This document shows, piece by piece, positions 1 through 7,808 of a DNA stretch of 64,000 nt. The notes under the pieces were generated by a model that saw only the letters and a program-made list of their open reading frames with translations, did no database searches and was not told the DNA's origin. The stretch covers positions 71,946-135,945 of the forward strand of contig PAQH01000008.1 of assembly GCA_002709225.1 (NCBI GenBank), read 5' to 3'. Made by a program: the position numbers and the translations under genes. Position 1 is the first letter of the stretch; the number at the start of each line of letters is the position of its first letter. This DNA is from Planctomycetaceae bacterium. GTDB taxonomy: Bacteria; Planctomycetota; Planctomycetia; Pirellulales; Pirellulaceae.

Positions 1-272
1 AAACCTCACCGTCGACGGTGGCTGGACTGCTTGGTAACCCCTATCGACCTGCGAACTTGGGCTGGCCTCCTCGCGTCAACAACCTGGAGTCCATCTGCAT
101 CCAGCCACTTCCTCACCAGAACCCACAGGAACCGTGCTTTGTCTTGACGGTGCCCGTCGGCTATTCTGTAAGGATGTCTGATGGGCTGCCTGCCGGTCGC
201 TGCCACCTTGCGAAAGGGGTTTCCCATCGATCGCACTTACAACAATTAAACTTGAGCGATGAGGTCGACACC

Positions 273-2810
273 GTGACGATGTCAGGGAACCCTATCGACC
301 ATTTGAACCGAGTCACACGCGCACTAGCTTGTGTGCTGTTGTGCTCGGTAAGTGGCCGGGCGGCCGTCGCCCAGATTGACTTTGCTCGTCAAATCAAGCC
401 CATTCTGGTAGCCCACTGCGTCAAGTGCCATGGGCCGAAAAAGCACGAAGCGGGGCTCCGCTTAGACACTGCAACTACGCTTTTGGATGGCGGCGAACGG
501 GGGCCTTCCGTCGTTCGCGGTAAAGCCGATGCGAGCCTGCTGATCAAAGCGATTTCAGGCACCGACGTGGCAGTCAGTAAAATGCCTCCCGAAGGTCGTG
601 GACTCAACTCGAAACAACTGGCCTTGTTGAAGGCCTGGATCAACCAGGGCGCCAAGCCTCCGGCCGACGAGGTGGTCGAAAAAAACGATATCGATCATTG
701 GTCATTCCGTAAACCAGAACGTCCAGATTTGCCACAACTGAACGGAAAACACATTGTCCACCAGGCAATCGACTTGTTCATTCTGGATAAGCTCGCAGAG
801 AAAAAACTAACCGCCTCTCCTGTCGCACAACGGACCACCCTGATCCGACGTCTGCGTTTAGACCTGCTGGGGATGCCTCCTACCTATCGACAAGTACTGA
901 ACTTTGTGGAAGACAAACGGCCAGATGCCTATGATCGCCTGGTTGACCGCTTCTTGGCTTCACCCCGTTACGGCGAACGTTGGGGACGACATTGGCTGGA
1001 CAACGCGAGATACGCCGATTCAAACGGTTTCACGAGAGACTTTTCCCGCGAGATGTATCGCTATCGAGAATGGGTTCTCGACGCCTACAACCGCGATCTC
1101 CCGTTCGACCAATTCATCATTGAGCAAATCGCCGGCGATCTGTTGCAGAATCCCACTGCAAACCAATTGATCGCCACTGGTTTCCATCGCAACACTCTGA
1201 TTAATGAAGAGGGGGGGACTGACGATGAACAGTTCCGCGTGGATGCGGTCGCAGACCGTGTCGCGACAACGGGCTCTGTCTTTCTCGGTCTTACCATGGG
1301 CTGCGCCCGTTGCCATGACCACAAATTCGACCCGCTTTCCCAGCGCGAGTATTACGAATTTTTCGCATTCCTGAACAATTGCAATGAACCGACAATTGAA
1401 GTCCCTTATGATTGGCAGATTAAGTCGGGCTGGCTTACGAACCGAGAACGGATTCGTCAACGGATTACCAAACTGGAGCAGCAACTTGAGCAGCAGGCCG
1501 GCGCCTTTGCGACGGCACAACAGACCTGGGAACAGGCTTTGCCGCCGGAAGAGAGATCCAAACTCCCCGGACCTACGCAGGAAGCGTTGTTAACCGAGTT
1601 GTCGAAACGCACCGATGACCAAAAACAGCTGGTTGTCGACGTATTCAAAAAGAGCAAGGAAGCTCGGGACGCATTTCCCGAAGTCGACCAGATCAATCAA
1701 TTGCGACGCAGTGAGCCCGTGATTCCAACCACGATGGTCCTGCAAGAACGGGATAAAGCCCGGCAAGCCTATATCCATCGACGTGGCAACTTCCTTGATC
1801 GCGGCAGAAACGTCCGAGCCGGAGTGCCCGCCGCTCTGCATCCGCTGCAATCGACAAGTGACACTCCCAACCGACTCGATCTTGCGCACTGGCTCGCCTC
1901 ACCGGATAACCCACTCACACCGCGTGTCGTCATGAACCGTTTCTGGCAACGGTATTTTGGACGCGGGATTGTCGAGACCGAAAATGACTTTGGAGTCCAG
2001 GGCAGCCCACCGACTCATGAAAAACTACTCGACTGGCTCGCGACCGAGTGGATCCAACGCCGCTGGAGCATGAAACAAATGCACCGTTTGATCGTGACCT
2101 CCGCAACCTATCGTCAATCCTCAAAGGTGCGCGGGGATCTGGCAGCAGTCGATACGAACAACAAATTTCTCGCGCGTCAGGCACGGGTACGAATTGAAGC
2201 GGAGATCGTACGTGACAATGCGTTGGCAGTTGCTGGCCTGCTGTCTGGAGTCATCGGTGGACCGAGTGTCTATCCACCACAACCGGAGGGCGTCTTCGAA
2301 TTTACGCAGGATCCAAAACCCTGGAACACTGAGACGGGTGAAGACCGTTTTCGTCGTGGCATGTACACGTTCTTCTGGCGTTCCAGCCCCTACCCATCGC
2401 TGATGGTGTTTGATTTTCCTAATTCCAATGTAACCTGTACGCGCCGTGTACGATCCAATACTCCATTGCAGTCCTTGACGCTCGCCAACGACATTCAGTT
2501 CGTGGAGTGTGCCCGTAGCCTCGCACGCCGCGTTCAACAGGAAAGCTCCCCTGACTTTACCGCCAAAGCCGACTTCCTGTTTCTGGCGACGCTAGCCCGA
2601 CGTCCCTCCACTGCGGAACGAGACGCTCTCTCAAGACTGTTCCAACAACAACAGTCCGCGTTCTCCGCGGATCCAATCGCCAGGCAGCAAATCCTGGGCA
2701 TCACAGAGGATTCAACAGACAGCCACGCCGACAACCAGAACGACCTGGCTACCTGGACAGCCGTAGCTCGTGTCATCCTGAACTTGGACGAATTCATCAC
2801 TCGAGAATGA
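273..2810 (+). CDS. DUF1549/DUF1553 planctomycete cytochrome (PSCyt1-type)
   Basis: Large exported protein of the planctomycete family with an N-terminal cytochrome-like domain followed by DUF1549 and DUF1553. After a signal-like hydrophobic stretch (about residues 17-33) comes a CVKCH heme-binding motif at residues 49-53, and a second motif, CARCHDHKFDP, starts at about residue 344 in the DUF1549 part. The C-terminal half carries typical DUF1553 text such as NRFWQRYFGRG and RRSNTPLQSL-like sequence. The reading frame is open upstream to base 18, but that extension has no signal character. I start at GTG 273 because GAGG at 261-264 lies 8 nt upstream; ATG 279 is the alternative. The gene is followed 12 nt later by a DUF1501 gene, the usual partner. 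Members are thought to act in the periplasm or at the cell surface, but no biochemical role is established. At about 845 residues it is somewhat shorter than many homologues. Confidence 0.9.
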   Translation: MTMSGNPIDHLNRVTRALACVLLCSVSGRAAVAQIDFARQIKPILVAHCVKCHGPKKHEAGLRLDTATTLLDGGERGPSVVRGKADASLLIKAISGTDVAVSKMPPEGRGLNSKQLALLKAWINQGAKPPADEVVEKNDIDHWSFRKPERPDLPQLNGKHIVHQAIDLFILDKLAEKKLTASPVAQRTTLIRRLRLDLLGMPPTYRQVLNFVEDKRPDAYDRLVDRFLASPRYGERWGRHWLDNARYADSNGFTRDFSREMYRYREWVLDAYNRDLPFDQFIIEQIAGDLLQNPTANQLIATGFHRNTLINEEGGTDDEQFRVDAVADRVATTGSVFLGLTMGCARCHDHKFDPLSQREYYEFFAFLNNCNEPTIEVPYDWQIKSGWLTNRERIRQRITKLEQQLEQQAGAFATAQQTWEQALPPEERSKLPGPTQEALLTELSKRTDDQKQLVVDVFKKSKEARDAFPEVDQINQLRRSEPVIPTTMVLQERDKARQAYIHRRGNFLDRGRNVRAGVPAALHPLQSTSDTPNRLDLAHWLASPDNPLTPRVVMNRFWQRYFGRGIVETENDFGVQGSPPTHEKLLDWLATEWIQRRWSMKQMHRLIVTSATYRQSSKVRGDLAAVDTNNKFLARQARVRIEAEIVRDNALAVAGLLSGVIGGPSVYPPQPEGVFEFTQDPKPWNTETGEDRFRRGMYTFFWRSSPYPSLMVFDFPNSNVTCTRRVRSNTPLQSLTLANDIQFVECARSLARRVQQESSPDFTAKADFLFLATLARRPSTAERDALSRLFQQQQSAFSADPIARQQILGITEDSTDSHADNQNDLATWTAVARVILNLDEFITRE

Positions 2811-2822
2811 TCAAATAAAACT

Positions 2823-4265
2823 ATGGATCCAATTATTCGAGACCCGTTGGACCAGACGCGCCGACACTTCTTTCAAGATTGTCGTGTCGGATTAGGCGCC
2901 ATGGCGTTGGGATCGATCCTGAACGCAGACCGGGATGTATCAGCGGCTGCCACAACAACTCAGCATCCCTTGTCACCGCGCCCCGCGCATTTCCGGCCGC
3001 AAGTCAAGAATGTCATTTTTCTGTTCATGGCTGGAGGGCCCAGTCAACTGGAGTTGTTCGATCACAAACCCAAGCTACAGAGCATGGAAGGGCAAGTGAT
3101 TCCAGAGTCTTACGTAGAAAACAAGCGGTTCGCGTTCCTCAAAAAGGATGCCAAACTGCTGGGTACGCGCCGCAAATTCCAGCAACATGGCGCTGCTGGC
3201 GCTGAGATATCAGAGTGCCTCCCACACCTGGCATCCGTCAGTGACGAACTCGCTGTCATTCGCTCGATGTCGACGGATGTATTCAATCACGGCCCCGCAA
3301 AATTCTTCATGAACACGGGATACAACCGATTTGGGCGTCCCAGCATGGGTGCGTGGGTTACTTACGGGATCGGCAGTGAGTCACGTGACCTGCCCGGCTT
3401 TGTCGTCCTCCAATCGGGACCGCGCGGACCACGCGGCGGTTCTCCAAACTGGGGTAGTGGATTTCTGCCAACTACATTTCAAGGCGTCCCCTTTCGCAAC
3501 CAGGGACAACCCATCCTCAACCTGGCCAATCCCCAGGGCATCAATCGAGACCGCCAGCAACAATTCATTGAAGCGGTCAATGATTTCAATCGAATCCGCC
3601 TGGAAGAGATCGGCGACCCTGAAATCGCAACCCGTATCGCCTCTTACGAAATGGCGTTTCGGATGCAAACAAGTGCGCCAGAACTGATGTCTATTTCACA
3701 GGAAACACCCGAAACACTTGCGCTCTATGGTGCCGAACCAGGGGCCCCCAGTTTCGCCAACAACTGCCTGTTGGCCCGGCGACTGGTGCAACGAGGGGTC
3801 CGCTTTGTTCAATTGTATCACACCGACTGGGACCACCACGGCAACAAAGGAACTGAACTTGGCGAATCGCTCGACAAAGTTACCCGCGAAATTGATCGCC
3901 CGGCGGCCGCTTTGATCAAGGACCTGAAGCGGCTGGGCATGCTTGATGAGACACTGGTGATTTGGGGTGGTGAGTTTGGCCGCACTCCTCAGGGAGAACC
4001 GCGACAGTATCTAGGACGGGATCACCACATCGAAGCATTCACAATGTGGTTAGCCGGTGGTGGCATCCAGCGTGGAGTTACCATCGGAAAAACGGATGAC
4101 CTGGGATACTACCCCGTCGAAGATCGCGTTCACGTGCACGATCTCCATGCCACGGTATTGCACTTATTGGGCCTCGATCACCTGAAGCTGACATTCCGTT
4201 TCCAGGGGCGAGACTTCCGTTTGACAGACGTGGCAGGAAAAGTGATTCCCAAGTTGCTCGCTTGA
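2823..4265 (+). CDS. DUF1501 exported sulfatase-like protein
   Basis: DUF1501 family protein of 480 residues, a relative of the alkaline phosphatase/sulfatase fold. A twin-arginine type signal is visible at the N terminus (TRRHFFQD, residues 12-19, then a hydrophobic stretch), so export in folded form is likely. Family motifs are FLFMAGGPSQLELFDHKP near residue 65, DWDHHGN, and IWGGEFGRTP followed by GRDHH, which supply acidic and histidine residues like those of metal-dependent phosphatases/sulfatases. It begins 12 nt after the DUF1549/DUF1553 gene and is almost certainly cotranscribed with it; this pair occurs in dozens of copies in planctomycete genomes. The substrate is unknown. No clear ribosome binding site precedes ATG 2823. 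Confidence 0.9.
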   Translation: MDPIIRDPLDQTRRHFFQDCRVGLGAMALGSILNADRDVSAAATTTQHPLSPRPAHFRPQVKNVIFLFMAGGPSQLELFDHKPKLQSMEGQVIPESYVENKRFAFLKKDAKLLGTRRKFQQHGAAGAEISECLPHLASVSDELAVIRSMSTDVFNHGPAKFFMNTGYNRFGRPSMGAWVTYGIGSESRDLPGFVVLQSGPRGPRGGSPNWGSGFLPTTFQGVPFRNQGQPILNLANPQGINRDRQQQFIEAVNDFNRIRLEEIGDPEIATRIASYEMAFRMQTSAPELMSISQETPETLALYGAEPGAPSFANNCLLARRLVQRGVRFVQLYHTDWDHHGNKGTELGESLDKVTREIDRPAAALIKDLKRLGMLDETLVIWGGEFGRTPQGEPRQYLGRDHHIEAFTMWLAGGGIQRGVTIGKTDDLGYYPVEDRVHVHDLHATVLHLLGLDHLKLTFRFQGRDFRLTDVAGKVIPKLLA

Positions 4266-4346
4266 TGGCGCAAGCAACTCATTGAGTAGTGGTCCAGCAA
4301 TCACGCCTGATTTGATCGCACACGAGTTGGGAATGACTCCGGGCGA

Positions 4347-4724
4347 TCAGGTGGCAACTGCCACGGCTTCAATTTCCACCTGTAATCCCTCGTGGGCCAG
4401 CGCAGAAACACCCACCACCGTAGCGGCGGGATAGGGAGGGGTAAGAAATTCCCGCCGCACCTCTCGGAACAAGGACAAGTCCCGTTCCAAGTCGACGAAA
4501 TAGGCGCGAAGCATAACGACGTCTTCCCAGGTGGCCCCGCCCGCCTCCAACAGTTCTCGTATCTGCTCGAACACTTGCCGGATCTGCGTTCGCATATCCG
4601 CATCCAAATCCTGTGGCACCTGGCCAGAGAGAAACAACCACCGCTGTCCTTCCGCGACAACCCCCGGCGAATAACCAACAGCCTCGGCTCTGATACCCGG
4701 TGCTTCGACAACACGCGTTCGCAT
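4347..4724 (-). CDS. RidA/YjgF/YER057c/UK114 family protein
   Basis: Small protein of 125 residues of the Rid superfamily. Canonical RidA hydrolyses reactive enamine/imine intermediates made by PLP enzymes. Family features are LFLSGQVPQ near residue 35, the helix with EQIRELLEAGGATWEDV, and the C-terminal VEIEAVAV. The segment corresponding to the catalytic PAR(S/C) of RidA reads YPAATVVGV, so the arginine that holds the substrate carboxylate appears to be replaced by alanine. This points to one of the Rid subfamilies without classical deaminase activity. ATG 4724 is chosen because AGGAGGG lies about 8 nt upstream; an earlier in-frame ATG pair at about 4745 lacks this. It is convergent with the DUF1501 gene and co-oriented with the M20 hydrolase upstream. 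Confidence 0.88.
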   Translation of the reverse strand: MRTRVVEAPGIRAEAVGYSPGVVAEGQRWLFLSGQVPQDLDADMRTQIRQVFEQIRELLEAGGATWEDVVMLRAYFVDLERDLSLFREVRREFLTPPYPAATVVGVSALAHEGLQVEIEAVAVAT

Positions 4725-4869
4725 CCCTGTCCCTCCTAACATCACGAGCCGTCTGCGGTTTCCGGCGGCACCTAGCGGTCACCGATCACGCGCACGCGTG
4801 GAAAGCTATCGACTCCACGCGTCAAGCGAAATCTTCGTTATACCAGCTATACCCAACACCCTACCGACA

Positions 4870-6057
4870 CTAAGACTGCTCCACACCGCAAAACGCTAAA
4901 GCTGTCAACGCATAGACTCTCGCCACGCGTAACAGCTCATCAACGGGGACAACCTCGTCGACCGTGTGAGCCCCAACTGCATTTGGTCCATGGGTAATCG
5001 CCGGAATTCCCCCACGTTGTACAAAACAATTCCCATCATCAACAAAGGGCTTTGCACCGAGTGGCAACGTCTTACTGGTTACCCGGCCGTGCGCCGTCTG
5101 GAAGCTCGTCACGAGTGGGTCCTCAGCGGCAATTTCAAAAGCGTCTCTGGTGAGTTGAAGGCCACCTTCGACCTGAACATGCTCAGAATCAGAGATTTGC
5201 CGCAAAATCTCATTGAACTGGGCTTGCACGTCACCAAACGTAGTTCCGGGGAGCCACCGTCGTGTCCCAGCTAATGCGAGCTCAATCGGCGCCTGATTGA
5301 AAATCTCCCCGCTATGTACCTGACCAACAAACAGGCTTTCGCGGCCAGCTAATGGATGTGTTTTTCCTGCCAATTGCTGATCCAGCAGTCGCAATTTTCG
5401 CAAAAGTTCTGCACCTGCGTGAATGACACTTGGTTGATCGCTGCCACCGAGGACTTCATGAACAGGTCGACCGGCTCGTTTCACAGACGTCTCAAAGAGA
5501 GCCAAACCACGGCCTACGACCGGCAATCGGTCACAGAGGTATTCAGGTAGTAATACTCCGTCACCAATAAATCCTCCGTCAATCAAACCTTCTACCTGGC
5601 TCCCATCACCCCAGGGCGCTTCGTGCAAATCGTGAGCTGTCAGCAGCAAACCTCCACCGGGTAGTACATCCAGATCTCGCAAGACACGCATGGCCTCAAC
5701 CGCAGCTGCCAATCCGCCTTTCATATCCGAAGCCCCGCTGCCATGCAATTTTCCCTCAGCCACTCGCGCGGGAACAAAAGGTAAATGCACGGTGTCGAGA
5801 TGACCGTTGAATTGCAGTGTGCGACCAGGTCGTCCGGTTGACATGCGCGCGACCACTGCGGGAGCCTCGGGCCAGCCGGCCGCTTCACGCGACACTTCGA
5901 ATCCGGCATCGCGCAGCAGATGTGCAAGGTGGTCCGCCACCTGTGAGGCGGAACGCGTGGGGCTGGGAATGTCGACCAACTCGACCGCGGTCTGCACCAG
6001 ACGATCCCGCTCAACCGCATTACAAATAGCATCGATAATGTCCAAGTCCGGACTCAT
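4870..6057 (-). CDS. M20-family metallohydrolase (ArgE/DapE-like), atypical
   Basis: Zinc-dependent amidohydrolase/peptidase of the M20 family, about 395 residues. Metal-binding motifs are GHLDTV (His 86, Asp 88) and GASDMKGG (Asp 111). The region that normally reads T-x-D-E-E, with the general base, instead reads TAHDLHEAP (residues 140-148), leaving one Glu, and the dimerisation-domain H-S-G motif is RPVHEVLGG. This resembles a divergent M20 branch rather than ArgE or DapE proper, so I do not name the substrate. ATG 6057 is preferred over ATG 6063 because AGGAGG lies exactly 8 nt upstream of it. It follows the region divergent to the ArsR gene and is upstream of the RidA-like gene on the same strand. 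Confidence 0.88.
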   Translation of the reverse strand: MSPDLDIIDAICNAVERDRLVQTAVELVDIPSPTRSASQVADHLAHLLRDAGFEVSREAAGWPEAPAVVARMSTGRPGRTLQFNGHLDTVHLPFVPARVAEGKLHGSGASDMKGGLAAAVEAMRVLRDLDVLPGGGLLLTAHDLHEAPWGDGSQVEGLIDGGFIGDGVLLPEYLCDRLPVVGRGLALFETSVKRAGRPVHEVLGGSDQPSVIHAGAELLRKLRLLDQQLAGKTHPLAGRESLFVGQVHSGEIFNQAPIELALAGTRRWLPGTTFGDVQAQFNEILRQISDSEHVQVEGGLQLTRDAFEIAAEDPLVTSFQTAHGRVTSKTLPLGAKPFVDDGNCFVQRGGIPAITHGPNAVGAHTVDEVVPVDELLRVARVYALTALAFCGVEQS

Positions 6058-6533
6058 TTCCATCTCCTCCTATTTGGAATCACCATTCCGTCGCCGCTGC
6101 AAGCCGGTATCAAACCATGGTCCACGCAAACAACACTGCGACCTTGCTAACATCTACTGGCCAATCAGCGAGAACACGCCACCGCAGCTCCGCCAATCGA
6201 TAACTCCACAACCAATTGAATCCTTGAAATTAGCGCGTTTTCGCCGGCCGGTACCCTTCCCAAGTGTGAAGTCCTGTCTAGAATGCCGTAGTGGTAGCGT
6301 TCTGTTGCCAAAACAACTCCAAGCCCTGTACGTCCTGTAGAGGCTTTTATAGCGTTCGCTAATCCAGTGTTCGAGACGCTTACAATCAGGCAATTGTGTT
6401 GTTCCTCATGCAAACGCTAGTAGTGGCCGCACACGCTAGTAGTGAGCGGGGCACACTGCCTCTGCCGTAGTTGCTGGGTGTGCTGTTGGTTTCGAGGGAA
6501 AGTGCAACGTTCCGTTTCTATCTGTGAACCACT
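6058..6533. other. Divergent intergenic region between M20 hydrolase and ArsR gene
   Basis: About 475 bp without a convincing gene. The left end carries the AGGAGG ribosome binding site of the minus-strand hydrolase (6066-6071). The right part contains a 12-bp direct repeat described separately (6414-6444), about 90-120 bp before the ArsR start. Short open frames on both strands have no recognisable sequence and overlap one another. Confidence 0.6.
6414..6444. repeat. Two 12-bp direct repeats ACGCTAGTAGTG, possible operator
   Basis: ACGCTAGTAGTG occurs at 6414-6425 and again at 6433-6444, a start-to-start distance of 19 bp, roughly two helical turns, so both copies face nearly the same side of the DNA. 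They lie about 90 bp upstream of the ArsR-type regulator gene. That the repeats bind the regulator is inference; ArsR operators are more often imperfect inverted repeats. Confidence 0.5.
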
Positions 6534-6878
6534 ATGAATTCAAGCCTCCCAGTACCAACAGACACTGCTGCTCCATCGCAATCGTCTGCAGAGCCGAACT
6601 CAGTAACCATCAGCGAGCTGGCTCAACTTTTTAAGATCCTCTCGGATGAAACACGTTTGCGGATTGTGGTACTCTTGCACAACGAACAAGAACTCAACGT
6701 TCGTAGCCTCTGTGCCCGACTGGGCCATAGCCAACCAGCCGTCAGTCACCACCTGGCCTTAATGAAAATGGCAGGGCTGATTGCGTGTCGTCGCGACGGC
6801 AAACACAACTTCTACCATCTGCTGCCAACACAACTTGGCGACCTGGATAAGTTGATTCCGGGCATTTCCAATCTGTAA
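6534..6878 (+). CDS. ArsR/SmtB-family winged-helix transcriptional regulator
   Basis: DNA-binding regulator of 114 residues. The core from about residue 28 matches the ArsR fold: AQLFKILSDETRLRIVVLL, then the recognition region LGHSQPAVSHHLALMK (about residues 64-79) and the wing CRRDGKHNFYHL. The alpha-3 metal site ELCVCDL of ArsR/SmtB reads ELNVRSLC, so the classical cysteine pair is missing and a metal sensor of the ArsR type is unlikely. The first 25 residues are Ser/Pro/Thr-rich and probably disordered. ATG 6534 has no clear Shine-Dalgarno sequence. The target could be its own promoter through the duplicated motif at 6414-6444 (inference). Confidence 0.9.
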   Translation: MNSSLPVPTDTAAPSQSSAEPNSVTISELAQLFKILSDETRLRIVVLLHNEQELNVRSLCARLGHSQPAVSHHLALMKMAGLIACRRDGKHNFYHLLPTQLGDLDKLIPGISNL

Positions 6879-7345
6879 TCCGGTCACCGTGCCTCTCCTC
6901 CGCTACCGGCACTTTCTAGGCGGCATGGTGAGCACGATCACCGCCCGCAAACAATGCCTGTATTGTTGCGCCGCGACAAATCGTCTGTGATGTAATTGAC
7001 CGTACAGGCACGCGGCACGGTGTTACCGGCCAGCGTCACGATCCGGGGTTTTGTCTCCTGGAAAGCCAATTAGGCTTCCCGGACCAATCGTGATTCTGTT
7101 ACGATATTTTCGCGTTACCGTCTGGTCGTGAGAATCAAACTTACCTCCAGGTTCAAGTCGGTTACCGAGCCTGAATGGGCCGCCTTCGAAAGCGCCACCC
7201 TGTACCCAAGCAATTGATTCCGTGACACGGTTACCGCCTCTGATCCGCACTCGGATTATGGAGAGACGCATGTGCTCTCTAGCTGCTCCGCCGAACAATC
7301 CGTCTCGACCCGCAACGATTGCTCCTACAAATAAAGGCCGGAATT
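6879..7345. other. Intergenic region, no supported gene
   Basis: About 467 bp between the ArsR gene and the PHA-system gene. A minus-strand frame of 91 codons (7023-7298) shows no recognisable motif or ribosome binding site and I do not support it. The sequence GGTTACCG or GTTACCG recurs several times here (for example near 7157 and 7222), with no known meaning to me. AAGG at 7334-7337 is the likely ribosome binding site of the next gene. Confidence 0.5.
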
Positions 7346-7648
7346 ATGCCCGCGTTTCGTGTTGAAACTTCGCATGCCCTGGGACAATCGGAAGCGGTTA
7401 TACGCCTGAAGTCATTCGTAGACAACATCCGTGAACAATTCAAAGAGCAGGTTACCGAAATGACCGGAGAATGGGAGGAAACGACTCTGCGTTTCTCTTT
7501 GACAACCTATGGCTTCACAATTAGCGGAACGCTTGACGTCAAAGAAACCCAAATCGATGTCGCAGGGCAGCTGCCGTTCGCCGCGGTAGCTTTTCGAGGA
7601 AAAATCCAACAAACCATCGCACAGGAATTGAACCGCGCGCTGGCTTGA
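7346..7648 (+). CDS. Polyhydroxyalkanoic acid system family protein (PHA_gran_rgn type)
   Basis: Protein of 100 residues matching the pattern of the short family annotated as polyhydroxyalkanoic acid system protein, found beside PHA granule genes in proteobacteria and widely in planctomycetes. The visible features are SHALGQSEAVIRLKSFVD near the N terminus, a WEETTLRFS strand, and the VAGQLPFAAVAFRGKIQQTIAQELNRAL C terminus (split: QLPFAAVAFRGK, then a helix). ATG 7346 has AAGG about 8 nt upstream. No PHA synthase or phasin is adjacent, so a role in PHA storage is not supported here. It may simply be a small cytoplasmic protein of unknown function. Confidence 0.75.
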   Translation: MPAFRVETSHALGQSEAVIRLKSFVDNIREQFKEQVTEMTGEWEETTLRFSLTTYGFTISGTLDVKETQIDVAGQLPFAAVAFRGKIQQTIAQELNRALA

Positions 7649-7808
7649 CTGGTTTCCATCCGTTCACACTTGAGACTCTCCCGCGCCTGCACCGGCGCAC
7701 CAATCGTATGCTGCGAAATACGTTCCCTCTATTCCACGCAACTTTTTTTGACAACGCTCTACGTGGAAGGCACCCTTTGAGTTGCCACTTTCTTTCCTTG
7801 AATAACAC

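Noticed and set aside
18..272. N-terminal extension of the DUF1549/DUF1553 gene
   Set aside because: The frame is open but the 85 extra residues do not look like a signal peptide or domain, and a ribosome binding site and signal sequence fit the start at 273/279.
7023..7298. 91-codon minus-strand frame between the ArsR and PHA-system genes
   Set aside because: No ribosome binding site, no motif, composition unlike the neighbours.
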